Source: Mucilaginibacter gotjawali (GTDB taxonomy: Bacteria; Bacteroidota; Bacteroidia; Sphingobacteriales; Sphingobacteriaceae). Taken from it: a stretch of DNA of 64,000 nt. Every line of letters begins with the position of its first letter. Position 1 is the first letter of the stretch. The stretch lies in the NCBI RefSeq assembly GCF_002355435.1, contig NZ_AP017313.1, positions 5,952,001-6,016,000 on the forward strand, given 5' to 3'. Below the pieces are notes generated by a model. It was not told the origin of the DNA and ran no database searches. It saw only the letters and a list, made by a program, of their open reading frames with translations. The translations under genes and the position numbers were made by a program. Shown here piece after piece: positions 35,705-44,724 of the stretch.

Positions 35705-36802
35705 CTAAAGGCCTGCTGCAACATGCTGGATTTTTGCGGCTATCGCTTCAAACGAAAGGTTTTGTTTGAAGTAAGCTAATGACCTGGCCCTTTTTTCCGC
35801 TATATCCAGGTGTTTTGTCTGTTCCAATGCAGCCAGCAACGCTTTTTGATTACCCGGCTCGTACAATAAACCGCATTTTCCGTTATCCGTCATCGTCCTG
35901 AAGGAAAATATATCCGTAACTAAAGGTACGCAACCGCATGCCATTGCCTCGCAAAGCGCAGTACCACTCCCTTCATAATGCGATCCGGAAATAAAAAAAT
36001 CAGCACTGTTGAACCAGTAAAGCAATTCCTCATGTGGAACCTCTCCAACCATCGTGATCGCATTTTTTACAGCGGCCTTTTCCACCTCCTGCTTTATTTC
36101 ATTTAGCAATTCTTCCGTATGGTAGATCATGTATAGCCGCGCTCCTGGGTTAGTTTCCGTAAATTTCAGGAATGCCTTTACAACATTCAAAGGATCCTTG
36201 TTCGCATTCAGCCGGCCAACCCATAAAAATACAGGCACCCCCTCTGCCCCTGTTATTAATTTGGCGGCGGCCCTTTTCATTGGATAAAAACAGGAGGATA
36301 CTTCCATCACTTCATGTATTTTTCCAGCTGAAGCGATATTACCCCTTTTCACCCAGTCTATGCCTATCGATGCCGCTGCAAATAAATAAGCGCCGACAAA
36401 ACGCCCGGCTGTTCTTTGAAGATACTTCTTTACACCGGTAAATGGCTTTTCAGCATGATGCTGTACAATGACTTTTGTTTTCCCACCCAACAACAAACCC
36501 GACGAGATCAGCTGTAAAGGCTGGTGCAAACCCTGAATAAATAAAATATCCGGCTTTAAGCTTTTTATAAAACGGATTAAACCGAACGGGAAATACGCTT
36601 TATTTTTGCCAAAATCAACAAAGTGGGTAACAACTCCATTGTGTTCGCATTTACCCCGGTAATTGATCCTTATTATATTATGAACTGTATTTTCTTTACT
36701 TAAGCGTTCCAACACACCCGAATAAACCGCCGTTCTTTCGAACCAGCTTTCGGGCGAATCCAGGTCTGCCAAATAAGCAAAACTTACAAAAACGTAGGTC
36801 AT
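35705..36802 (-). CDS. Glycosyltransferase (GT4-like)
   Basis: 365 residues, GT-B fold. The N-terminus (TYVFVSFAYLADLDSPESWF) is unlike typical GGxxR starts, but the C-domain has VFLWVGRLNANKDPLNVVKA, ITMVGEVPHEELLYWFNSAD and SHYEGSGTALCEAMACGCVP, the usual retaining GT4 donor site. It is the third gene of the leftward unit methyltransferase - amidohydrolase - glycosyltransferase, 40 bases after the amidohydrolase stop. It converges on the other GT gene with 27 bases between. Specificity unknown. Confidence 0.88.
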   Translation of the reverse strand: MTYVFVSFAYLADLDSPESWFERTAVYSGVLERLSKENTVHNIIRINYRGKCEHNGVVTHFVDFGKNKAYFPFGLIRFIKSLKPDILFIQGLHQPLQLISSGLLLGGKTKVIVQHHAEKPFTGVKKYLQRTAGRFVGAYLFAAASIGIDWVKRGNIASAGKIHEVMEVSSCFYPMKRAAAKLITGAEGVPVFLWVGRLNANKDPLNVVKAFLKFTETNPGARLYMIYHTEELLNEIKQEVEKAAVKNAITMVGEVPHEELLYWFNSADFFISGSHYEGSGTALCEAMACGCVPLVTDIFSFRTMTDNGKCGLLYEPGNQKALLAALEQTKHLDIAEKRARSLAYFKQNLSFEAIAAKIQHVAAGL

Positions 36803-36842
36803 TAGTTTGTTGGATTATATTTTATCGGTAATATGCACTGAA

Positions 36843-38003
36843 TCAATTATTTGCACTTAACGGAAACCGCACTGCAGGATAATATTCCTTTATCTTTTCC
36901 ATTAAACCAGGTAAATCACCCTGGACATATTTGCCGACCCCATTTATATATACTTTACTGTATTCAGCAACGTGGATATTTTTTAACTGCCCGAGGATAG
37001 TTTCATCAAACAACCTGATATTTCCTTTATGCATCACCAGTAACAAATCAGCCGGCGTGATTGCGAAAAACGCATCAAAGCCTTTTTTATGGTCCTTTAT
37101 TTTTGCAATAACAATATCAGCATCCTTACCGGCTGCTACTTCGCCATTGTTCATCAGCCATGTTTTCGATGCATTTTGATTAACTGTTTGAAATAGTTCA
37201 GCGTCGGAAATTTGTTTCGTTGCCCGGGCACTCCGCAGATGTTCCCATATATCCCAATGGCTCGTCAGGGTTGAATCTGTTCCGAATAACAACCGTGTGC
37301 TGTTTTTTAAACCATTTACCTGCGCGGTTTGGTTAAGTAAAAAATAATTGGATTGCGGGCACCAAACTATAGCTTCAAAGTTTTTGGCCTGGGCTTCTGA
37401 CATGGCAACAGCGTGTACCCCGATCAATTTTTTTCGCAGTAAGTTCCACCTGGTTAGCTGATCAATTTCATCATAGGAAGGCCAGTCGACCCCCTCGCCA
37501 ATATGTATGTTTACGGGGAGCTTTATTTTTAAAGGATTGTTCAGTTTGATCTTCCAGCCTTTTTCAAACTTTACCGAATGCAAACAATGGCTGTTTTCAA
37601 AAACGGTTAACGGCGCATCCTCCAGCAACTGTTTTTCTCCATGATTCACTACCGTTGTAACCCCACCCAGCAGGTTTTTATAAACACCCCACACCGAACG
37701 CAATTGCTCAGGTACTTTTAAAACCGCGGCGATTTCGGTCTTATATGCCTGGTGGATATCTTTGCCCCATTCGGTATAATTGCTATAAATCCGGGTGCCT
37801 AATTGTTGGAACAAGTTAAAATCAAGGTGATCGTGCGAATTGATCAGGCCCGGGAAAACTAGTGCGTCCCGAAAGGTTATTTGTATCTCTTCAATTGAAG
37901 TGGTTCCCGGATTTGACGATACGTTTGCTATTTGCTCACCGGAAATCCCAACATCAACAACTTCGTCGGTGCCGGCCATCTTCAGGTTGTTAAGTTTCAT
38001 CAC
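36843..38003 (-). CDS. Amidohydrolase family protein (cytosine/guanine deaminase-like fold)
   Basis: 386 residues of the metal-dependent amidohydrolase superfamily. The metal ligands are visible: HDH at 57-59 in GLINSHDHLD, His in VNIHIGEG, His in IGVHAVAM and Asp in LFGTDSTLTSHW. Flanking beta-sandwich strands and KDADIVIAKI match the deaminase branch (TRZ/ATZ/SsnA-type). The reaction could be deamination or amide/ring hydrolysis. Its start overlaps the stop of the methyltransferase gene by 4 bases (ATGA), a tight coupling that places it in the biosynthetic cluster. Substrate unknown; the short loop regions differ from housekeeping guanine deaminase. Confidence 0.82.
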   Translation of the reverse strand: MMKLNNLKMAGTDEVVDVGISGEQIANVSSNPGTTSIEEIQITFRDALVFPGLINSHDHLDFNLFQQLGTRIYSNYTEWGKDIHQAYKTEIAAVLKVPEQLRSVWGVYKNLLGGVTTVVNHGEKQLLEDAPLTVFENSHCLHSVKFEKGWKIKLNNPLKIKLPVNIHIGEGVDWPSYDEIDQLTRWNLLRKKLIGVHAVAMSEAQAKNFEAIVWCPQSNYFLLNQTAQVNGLKNSTRLLFGTDSTLTSHWDIWEHLRSARATKQISDAELFQTVNQNASKTWLMNNGEVAAGKDADIVIAKIKDHKKGFDAFFAITPADLLLVMHKGNIRLFDETILGQLKNIHVAEYSKVYINGVGKYVQGDLPGLMEKIKEYYPAVRFPLSANN

Positions 38004-38740
38004 GGCCTCCTGAAATGTATCCCGTAAATTACCGGGAAGCCCTTAAATTTTTCGTAAACCAACACTGCATTTTGGTCGGTATAATAATGTTTTACCGATT
38101 CATCAATTTTCCTTTCGATTTCATTCACGGCTTTAAAGCCATTTCTCAAAAGTATTTCCTTAATGCTGTTAACAGTGTGTACAAAATTCCTGACTGCTAT
38201 TTGTTTGTTCCCGTGTTTGAAAGTTCTTTTACCTCCAAAAGCCAGTATATCGGGATGAAAATCTGTTATAATAATGTCCCCCTCATCTTTTGTGATCCGG
38301 CACCAGGCCTCCAGGGCTTCTTCCAGGTTTTCGATATGGGCAACGGTTAGCGTTGATACAAGCACATCAAAATTATGATCGCTGATGCCCGAAAAACTAT
38401 TGTCGGTGATGGTATAGGTTTCCGCTGCCGGAAATTTTTCCTTCAGTTTTTGGAGCATCCCCGGAGAGACGTCAAACCCGGCTAAACTTGCAGGCTCGTT
38501 TTTAAAAATTCCGGGCCAGTGCCTGCCGGTGCCACAGCCAATATCAGCAACAACTTTATCACGTATGTCAACACCTACCATTAATTTCGAAAACAACATT
38601 TTATCCAGATCGAGCATGAGGTTACCCGGCTGCGAATCATAATTTTCGGCCCAAAGGTCATACGCCGCCACAACTTCCCTTTCAGCTACCTGTGGCGGGA
38701 ACAAATGCCTGCTGATATATTTTTTTACTGTTTTGATCAT
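38000..38740 (-). CDS. Class I SAM-dependent methyltransferase
   Basis: I start at ATG 38740 (246 residues, MIKTVKKYISRH) because the 35 upstream in-frame residues are lysine/arginine-rich filler. The pattern AAYDLWAENYDSQPGN followed by motif I VADIGCGTG (64-72), GFDVSPGMLQKLKEKFP and STLTVAHIENLEEAL is typical of the ubiE/methyltransf_11 group. It is the first gene of the leftward unit and overlaps the amidohydrolase by 4 bases. It likely methylates an intermediate or the final product of the cluster. Confidence 0.88.
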   Translation of the reverse strand: MIKTVKKYISRHLFPPQVAEREVVAAYDLWAENYDSQPGNLMLDLDKMLFSKLMVGVDIRDKVVADIGCGTGRHWPGIFKNEPASLAGFDVSPGMLQKLKEKFPAAETYTITDNSFSGISDHNFDVLVSTLTVAHIENLEEALEAWCRITKDEGDIIITDFHPDILAFGGKRTFKHGNKQIAVRNFVHTVNSIKEILLRNGFKAVNEIERKIDESVKHYYTDQNAVLVYEKFKGFPVIYGIHFRRP

Positions 38741-38928
38741 GATATGAAGCTGGTTTTGATCTGGAATATGCAACCCTTTACTAAAGAAATACGGAGCATC
38801 ACCCCGAAAGGTTGCTCTGCGATTTTTATTTCCCTTTACAGGCAACCTTAGTTTTTTGCCGGGCGTATTGTTAACAGTGACCGTTCATATCAGTAAAGAA
38901 ATAGTTTGATGGTTAAATTGGGTTTGTT

Positions 38929-38998
38929 GTTTATCGCCCCCAATTAGAGGGTTAAAAATAGCGTCGGGTTTAAACCCGACGCTATCGGGGGCATAAAC
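38929..38998. repeat. Nested palindrome between the methyltransferase and radical SAM units
   Basis: The centre is a perfect 28-bp palindrome (38958-38985) with half-site ATAGCGTCGGGTTT. Around it an outer stem pairs GTTTATCGCCCCC (38929-38941) with GGGGGCATAAAC (38987-38998), with one bulged base. It lies between two divergent operons, 32 bases before the ATG at 39030. It could be a dispersed repeat, a transcription block or a regulator site; there is no T run on the plus side. Confidence 0.65.
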
Positions 38999-39029
38999 AG
39001 CAATTCAAATCCATATTGTGAGTTATAAA

Positions 39030-40529
39030 ATGAGTAAGATTTTATTATTTAATCCCCAAAGCGCAAACGGTAAATACCGGATACCCAACTCTATTTTAAG
39101 TATAGCAGCGTCTGTTGAAGGAAAACACGAATGGGTGATTGTTGACGGCAACCGTGATGCAAATCCGTTGGAAGTAATAGCATCCTATTTGAGCACGGGC
39201 GACTATAAATACCTTGGGTTTACGGTAATGCCGGGGCCCCAACTAAAGCAATCCATACCTTTTGCAAAAACAATAAAGGAAAGGTTCCCTCATACCACTA
39301 TGATATGGGGGGGCTATTTTCCCTCAAGCCATCCAAAAATCATTCTTGATTCGGGCTATGTTGATTTTATTATCAACGGCCCCGGCGACCATGCGTTTCC
39401 GTCGCTAATCGATGCACTTGAAGATAACAAGCCTTACGAGTTTATCAGGAATCTGATTTATAAGGCGGGTAACGAGATTGTTAAAACCCAAAAGGAAGAC
39501 TTGTTCGACCAGGATCCACTGCCGCCCTTGCCTTACGATAAACTGAACAAGATCTATAACATTAAAAAATACCTTGGTAAAACATTTTTAGGGGAAAGAA
39601 CACTGGCCTATCATTCCAGCATTGGCTGCCCTTTTACCTGCTCTTTTTGCGCTGTCGTGCCCATTTTTGAGGCAAGGTGGAAAGCAAAATCGGCACAAAC
39701 GGTTTATAATGATGTTAAATACATCAAGGATAAATGGGGGGCCGATGCCATTGAGTTTCACGATAATAATTTCTTTGTTTCGGAGAAAAGGACGGTGGAA
39801 TTCGCAAAGCTGATAAAACCGGAAAAAATGTCGTGGTGGGGAATGGCGCGGATTGATACGATGGACAAGTTTAGCGATGCCTCTTTAGCATTGATCAGGG
39901 AGGCTGGGTGCAAGATCATTTTCTTTGGCGCCGAAAGCGGCAATAACCTGATCCTGGACCAACTGGATAAAGGAGGCACTCAAACAGGTAATCAGATCAT
40001 CAGATTTGCGGAGCGGTTAAAGAAATTTGATATTATCCCCGAGTACTCTTTTGTGTTGGGCACCCCGGCGCCAACAGCAAAACAGGTGGAAGCCCAGATT
40101 GATTTCGAAATAGATTTTATTAAAAAAGTAAAGGCAGTAAATCCCCGGACCGAAATTGTGCTGTACACCTATAGCCCGGTTCCTACGGAAGGGTCGGCCC
40201 TTTTTAAACAGGTAGAAGCTGCTGGGTTTAAATATCCAAAAGTATTGGAAGACTGGATTAGCCCTGCCTGGGAAAACTTTGACCTGCGGAAAAATCCGCT
40301 TACCCCCTGGTTAACGCCCGAAATGATCGGTAAGATTCAAAACTTTGAAACAGTTTTAAACGGTGTTTATCCAACCGTTACAGATATCCGCCTCAGCAGC
40401 ATCAAACGAAAAGCGATACAGCTGGTAGCCGGCATGCGTTACAAGGCGAATGTATATAATTACCCTTACGAAATAAAGCTGCTGCAAAAAGTTTGGAAAT
40501 ACCGCCAACCGGAAATCCAGGGATTTTAA
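39030..40529 (+). CDS. B12-binding domain radical SAM protein
   Basis: 499 residues from ATG 39030 (a GTG at 39018 in frame is less likely). The N-terminal 150 residues have the cobalamin-binding Rossmann pattern (ILLFNPQSANGKYRIPNSIL, MIWGGYFPSSHP, VDFIINGPGD) without the DxHxxG His. The radical SAM barrel follows with the 4Fe-4S motif CPFTCSFC (Cys200, Cys204, Cys207), then FGAESGNNLILDQLDKGG. Such class B enzymes typically methylate unactivated carbons or make rings. First gene of a rightward run of five. Substrate unknown. Confidence 0.93.
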   Translation: MSKILLFNPQSANGKYRIPNSILSIAASVEGKHEWVIVDGNRDANPLEVIASYLSTGDYKYLGFTVMPGPQLKQSIPFAKTIKERFPHTTMIWGGYFPSSHPKIILDSGYVDFIINGPGDHAFPSLIDALEDNKPYEFIRNLIYKAGNEIVKTQKEDLFDQDPLPPLPYDKLNKIYNIKKYLGKTFLGERTLAYHSSIGCPFTCSFCAVVPIFEARWKAKSAQTVYNDVKYIKDKWGADAIEFHDNNFFVSEKRTVEFAKLIKPEKMSWWGMARIDTMDKFSDASLALIREAGCKIIFFGAESGNNLILDQLDKGGTQTGNQIIRFAERLKKFDIIPEYSFVLGTPAPTAKQVEAQIDFEIDFIKKVKAVNPRTEIVLYTYSPVPTEGSALFKQVEAAGFKYPKVLEDWISPAWENFDLRKNPLTPWLTPEMIGKIQNFETVLNGVYPTVTDIRLSSIKRKAIQLVAGMRYKANVYNYPYEIKLLQKVWKYRQPEIQGF

Positions 40530-40538
40530 ACGTTTTTT

Positions 40539-41282
40539 ATGATAACGGCCGGAAATGATATGGAAACAACCCTCGACGAAACCAATACTTCCACCTTCGA
40601 AGATCTGTATATCAGCGTCAGGAAAAAAGAGCGGCGGATAGTCTCTGACGGGGAGTTGATGTTTTTGCCGGATGTGGATGCATCGCATGTCCACTATAAT
40701 GAATGGCTGATCAGAAAACGGTCATCCATGCGATTGACCGCATATCTGCAAAAGAAAAAGCGCACCTTAAAGATTCTCGAAATTGGATGCGGAAATGGCT
40801 GGCTGGCTTCCCGGATTTCGGCAATTCCACATACAACAGTAATTGGACTGGATATAAATGAACCTGAAATCAACCAGGCAAAACGGGTTTTTAAAAAGGA
40901 CAATCTTGATTTTTTAACAGGCACTTTTACCCCGGAATTGTTCGCCGCTGAAAAGTTCGATATAATTTTATTCGCAGCATCAATTCAATATTTCACCTCA
41001 CTAAATGACGTCGTGCAACAAGCGCTTTGTTGTTTAACAGAACATGGAGAAATACACATTGTCGATTCGCATTTCTACGAACCATCCGAAGTAAAAAATG
41101 CAGCGGCCAGGTGCATTGACTATTACACAAACCTGGGCTTTCCGGAAATGGCCGGCCATTATTTTCATCATTCAACGGCCGATCTTCTTCCTTTTAATTG
41201 CACCATGCTCATAAACCCCGGGAGTTTAATGAACCGGATCAGCAAAAAGGAGCCTTTTTATTGGATAATGATAAAGAATTAA
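40539..41282 (+). CDS. Class I SAM-dependent methyltransferase
   Basis: 247 residues. After an N-terminal region with EDLYISVRKKERRIVSDGEL, motif I reads ILEIGCGNGWLASRIS, then VIGLDINEPEINQAKRVF and FDIILFAASIQYFTSLNDVV. The N-terminal extension before motif I is longer than in small ubiE-like enzymes. It lies 9 bases after the first radical SAM gene and 4 before the SPASM gene. It is probably a tailoring enzyme for the same product; acceptor unknown. Confidence 0.88.
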   Translation: MITAGNDMETTLDETNTSTFEDLYISVRKKERRIVSDGELMFLPDVDASHVHYNEWLIRKRSSMRLTAYLQKKKRTLKILEIGCGNGWLASRISAIPHTTVIGLDINEPEINQAKRVFKKDNLDFLTGTFTPELFAAEKFDIILFAASIQYFTSLNDVVQQALCCLTEHGEIHIVDSHFYEPSEVKNAAARCIDYYTNLGFPEMAGHYFHHSTADLLPFNCTMLINPGSLMNRISKKEPFYWIMIKN

Positions 41283-41286
41283 TCAG

Positions 41287-42333
41287 ATGTCTGCACAATC
41301 AGTATACCAAACATTCAACAGGTTCCGTACCCTGCAAACGAGCAGGATAAGCGCACTGCCTGTTGTTATACTGATGCCGCACAGCGCCTGCAACTGCAGG
41401 TGTGTGATGTGCGATATATGGAAAGACAATAAAAACCTGAAACAACTGACTGAACAGGATGTTCGGCAGCTTTTGGATTCATTGAAAAAATTCGGGACAC
41501 TGCAGGTGGTGATGTCGGGCGGCGAGGCTTTACTTAATGCAAATTTCTTCCGGCTATGCGAGATTCTTAAATCAGCTGACATCAATATAACCTTGCTGAC
41601 CACCGGCCTCACTATTAAAAAGAATGCGGATGAAATCCTGCAATGGGTTGATGACCTGATCGTCTCGCTGGATGGCGACGAGGCCCTGCACGATGCGATC
41701 AGGAATATTCCGGGGGCATTCAATAAGTTGAAAGAAGGGGTAGAATTTATCCACTCTTTAGATCCTGATTTCCCGATAACGGCCAGGACAGTGATCCACC
41801 GGCTGAATTTCAGGAATTGGGAAGCGATCATCCGATCTGCAAAAAGTATGGAAATCAACCAGGTGAGCTTTTTGCCGGCCGATGTTAGCAGCCATGCTTT
41901 CAACAGGCAAATGGCCTGGACTGAACCCAAGCAACATGAAATATTGATCCCGGAAAAAGAATTGCCTGAATTATTGCAGGTGATCAACAGAATAATAGCT
42001 AATAATTTTGATTTTGAATCCGGTTTTATTGCCGAATCTCCAGCAAAACTCAGGCAGATACATGATTATTACGCGGCTTTTTATGGTTTAAACCCCTTCC
42101 CGTTTAAAAAATGCAATGCGCCCTGGGTATCAACCGTGATTGAGGCGGATGGCAATGTGCGGCCGTGTTTTTTTCATGAGGTGGTGGGTAATATCCGGGA
42201 TTCTTCACTGGCAACTATACTAAACAGCGACGAGGTAATAAATTTTAGGAAAACGCTGGATATGCATACCCATCCAACCTGTGTAAAATGTGTTTGTTCG
42301 TTAAACTTGTCTCCTTTTGCAAAGCTGAGCTAA
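41287..42333 (+). CDS. Radical SAM protein with SPASM domain
   Basis: 348 residues. The 4Fe-4S site is SACNCRCVMCDIW (Cys35, Cys39, Cys42, with an extra Cys37). MSGGEALLN is the usual SAM-binding GGE motif. The C-terminal SPASM-type auxiliary-cluster region has CNAPWVSTVIEADGNVRPC and CVKCVCSLN. There is no precursor peptide gene next to it, so a peptide-maturase role is not supported. Sugar- or amino-acid-acting dehydrogenases and epimerases in this group are plausible parallels. It sits between two methyltransferase and B12 radical SAM genes in one operon. Confidence 0.93.
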   Translation: MSAQSVYQTFNRFRTLQTSRISALPVVILMPHSACNCRCVMCDIWKDNKNLKQLTEQDVRQLLDSLKKFGTLQVVMSGGEALLNANFFRLCEILKSADINITLLTTGLTIKKNADEILQWVDDLIVSLDGDEALHDAIRNIPGAFNKLKEGVEFIHSLDPDFPITARTVIHRLNFRNWEAIIRSAKSMEINQVSFLPADVSSHAFNRQMAWTEPKQHEILIPEKELPELLQVINRIIANNFDFESGFIAESPAKLRQIHDYYAAFYGLNPFPFKKCNAPWVSTVIEADGNVRPCFFHEVVGNIRDSSLATILNSDEVINFRKTLDMHTHPTCVKCVCSLNLSPFAKLS

Positions 42334-42343
42334 TTTAAAAAGT

Positions 42344-43807
42344 ATGAAAAATATCCTTTTCACCCATTCTTACTTTTTACGTTTCGACCCGAAGCAATGG
42401 CAACTGGGCCAGCCTTATCCGCCGTTGGGTACTTTGTACGCAGCGGCACTAATGCGGCAGCATGATTACGCCGTTTCATTGTTTGATACGATGTTTAGCA
42501 GCGATCCGGAAGAAATTACCCAGGCGATAACAACACACCGCCCTGATTTTTTGGTGATCTATGATGACGGCTTCAATTACCTCACCAAAATGTGTTTGAC
42601 CAATATGCGCTCGGCCGCCTTCAGCATGTGCAAAATTGCCCGGGCGGAAGGTTGTAAAGTGATTGTTTCAAGCTCAGATTCCACGGATCATTTTGCTGAG
42701 TATTTAAACGAGGGCGCCGATTTTGTGATCATCGGCGAGGCAGAACATACGTTGCTGGAGTTAGTGGATCATATTGAAAATGGCGATGACGATTATTCGG
42801 CCATAAACGGACTAGCTTATTTAAAGGACGGCAAAGCCACAAAAACACCGGGCAGACCGGTTTTAAAAGACCTGGACAGTATGCCGATGCCGGCCTGGGA
42901 CCTGGTTGATATAGGGCAATACCGGGAAACCTGGCTTAAACATACCGGGTATTTCTCGCTGAACATGAGCACTACGCGCGGCTGCCCATTTAAATGTAAC
43001 TGGTGCGCCAAACCCATTTATGGCAATCGCTACAATTCGCGCAGCCCTGCAAATGTGGTTGAAGAGATCAAATTACTGAAGGACCGGTATCATGTCGATC
43101 ATATCTGGTTTTGTGATGATATTTTCGGGTTAAAACCGGGCTGGACCAGGGTGATGGCCGAACTTTTGGAAAAGGAGCAGATCAGGATCCGCTTCAAGAT
43201 CCAATCAAGGGCCGATTTGCTGGCAGAAGAAGATACCGTAAAAGCACTGGCAGAAGCCGGCTGCGAAAATGTCTGGATCGGCGCTGAAAGCGGTTCGCAA
43301 AAAATCCTTGATGCAATGGACAAGGGCATTACTGTTGAGCAGATCAGCAGGGCAACTACGCTGATGAAACAACAGGGGATCAAGCCGTCATTTTTCATCC
43401 AGTTTGGCTATCCCGGCGAATTGAAAGAAGACATCGGGCTAACGATAGATATGATCAATGCACTGCTTCCTTTTGAAATTGGGATCTCTGTTTCCTATCC
43501 ATTACCAGGAACCGTGTTTTATGAAAAAGTGAAGGCTGACCTGAAGAAAAAAACCAACTGGACAGATTCGGATGAAATGGCGTTAATGTTCCACAATACT
43601 TTCCCGCCATCTTATTACAAACAACTGCACCGGTATGTTCATCAAAACTACCATATGCACCTGGCAAAAAACAGCCTGGTAAAGTTGGTCCGCGACCCCT
43701 TGCGCGCTAACTCAAAAAGCCTGCGAAAAGCCTTGTCCGTTTTCTATCATACACCGGCAACGTTTGTTGAAGGTTTAAGACTAAGGAAATTGGAGGTTGA
43801 AAAGTGA
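42344..43807 (+). CDS. B12-binding domain radical SAM protein
   Basis: 487 residues. The B12-binding domain (about 1-150: PYPPLGTLYAAALMRQH, DFVIIGEAEHTLLELV) lacks DxHxxG. The radical SAM site is TRGCPFKCNWCAKP (Cys214, Cys218, Cys221), followed by WIGAESGSQKILDAMDKGI, FIQFGYPGE and SVSYPLPGT. The layout is that of BchE/methyltransferase-type class B enzymes. Its stop overlaps the GTG start of the next methyltransferase by 4 bases (GTGA), so the two are translationally coupled. Substrate unknown. Confidence 0.93.
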   Translation: MKNILFTHSYFLRFDPKQWQLGQPYPPLGTLYAAALMRQHDYAVSLFDTMFSSDPEEITQAITTHRPDFLVIYDDGFNYLTKMCLTNMRSAAFSMCKIARAEGCKVIVSSSDSTDHFAEYLNEGADFVIIGEAEHTLLELVDHIENGDDDYSAINGLAYLKDGKATKTPGRPVLKDLDSMPMPAWDLVDIGQYRETWLKHTGYFSLNMSTTRGCPFKCNWCAKPIYGNRYNSRSPANVVEEIKLLKDRYHVDHIWFCDDIFGLKPGWTRVMAELLEKEQIRIRFKIQSRADLLAEEDTVKALAEAGCENVWIGAESGSQKILDAMDKGITVEQISRATTLMKQQGIKPSFFIQFGYPGELKEDIGLTIDMINALLPFEIGISVSYPLPGTVFYEKVKADLKKKTNWTDSDEMALMFHNTFPPSYYKQLHRYVHQNYHMHLAKNSLVKLVRDPLRANSKSLRKALSVFYHTPATFVEGLRLRKLEVEK

Positions 43808-44625
43808 AAACGACCGCAATAGATATAAATGAGCAACTCACCGAAACGGCTTTTACCGGGCAATCCGTTGTTTTCGATCAGATCTATTCTGGCAATACCA
43901 TTATCAGCTATAAAAGAGAAAGAGTACGTGCTCATGTATTACCATATTTAGCGCCGGGAAGCACTATCCTGGAGTTGAACAGCGGCACAGGCGAAGACGC
44001 TTTGTTTTTTGCGCAGAAGGGGCATAAAGTTCATGCTACCGATATCTCACCCGGCATGCAACAGCAACTTGTTCAAAAGGTAAAGCAGGCCGGCCTCGAA
44101 AACCGGGTGAGCAATGAGCTTTGTTCATTTACTAATTTAAACCAATTGGGAAATAATGGCCCCTTTGATTTGATCTTCTCCAATTTCGCAGGCTTAAATT
44201 GCACCGGCGAACTGGATAAAGTACTTACGTCATTTAACGATTTATTAAAACCCGGGGGACTAATCACCCTTGTAGTATTACCAAAGTTTTGCCTGTGGGA
44301 AACGCTGCTGATTTTTAAGGGTAAATTCCGTACAGCATTCAGGCGATTTTTTAGCAGCAAAGGAAGGTCGGCCCATGTTGATGGTGTTTATTTTAAATGC
44401 TGGTATTATAACCCTTCCTATATTATCAAAAGACTTAAAGGTGAATTTGATTTATTAAGCATTGAGGGTTTGTGCACTATTGTTCCGCCGTCCTATATAG
44501 AGGGTTTTGCAGAGAAGCACCCAACTGCCTATCAATCTTTAACCGCTAAGGAAAATAGGTTAAAATCACGCTGGCCCTGGAAGTTCATCGGGGATTACTA
44601 TATTATTTCGATGAAGAAAAAATGA
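43804..44625 (+). CDS. Class I SAM-dependent methyltransferase
   Basis: 273 residues starting at GTG 43804 inside the stop of the previous gene. SAM motif I is ILELNSGTGEDALFFAQ, a variant with Asn in place of the usual Gly, followed by VHATDISPGM and FDLIFSNFAGLNCTGELDKV. It ends the rightward operon and is followed by a terminator. The tight coupling to the B12 radical SAM gene suggests that the two act on the same intermediate. Confidence 0.88.
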   Translation: MKTTAIDINEQLTETAFTGQSVVFDQIYSGNTIISYKRERVRAHVLPYLAPGSTILELNSGTGEDALFFAQKGHKVHATDISPGMQQQLVQKVKQAGLENRVSNELCSFTNLNQLGNNGPFDLIFSNFAGLNCTGELDKVLTSFNDLLKPGGLITLVVLPKFCLWETLLIFKGKFRTAFRRFFSSKGRSAHVDGVYFKCWYYNPSYIIKRLKGEFDLLSIEGLCTIVPPSYIEGFAEKHPTAYQSLTAKENRLKSRWPWKFIGDYYIISMKKK

Positions 44626-44671
44626 GCGGCGACATGGCAGTTATATTTTCAATGACACTTCCTGTCTAACA

Positions 44672-44701
44672 AAAAGGCCTTCTGAAAATTGAAGGCCTTT
44701 T
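44672..44701 (+). terminator. Rho-independent terminator of the radical SAM operon
   Basis: AAAAGGCCTTC (44672-44682) and GAAGGCCTTTT (44691-44701) form an 11-bp stem around an 8-base loop with A and T runs. It can serve both the rightward operon and the convergent DUF4397 gene. Confidence 0.85.
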
Positions 44702-44724
44702 ATATTCATACTATTTTTATGGTA

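Noticed and set aside
38741-38845. N-terminal extension of the methyltransferase
   Set aside because: Basic filler before the ATG at 38740; the conserved part begins after that ATG.
41287-42333. RiPP maturase with a precursor peptide
   Set aside because: No small precursor frame with a leader was seen between the neighbouring genes, which are packed with gaps of 4-10 bases.
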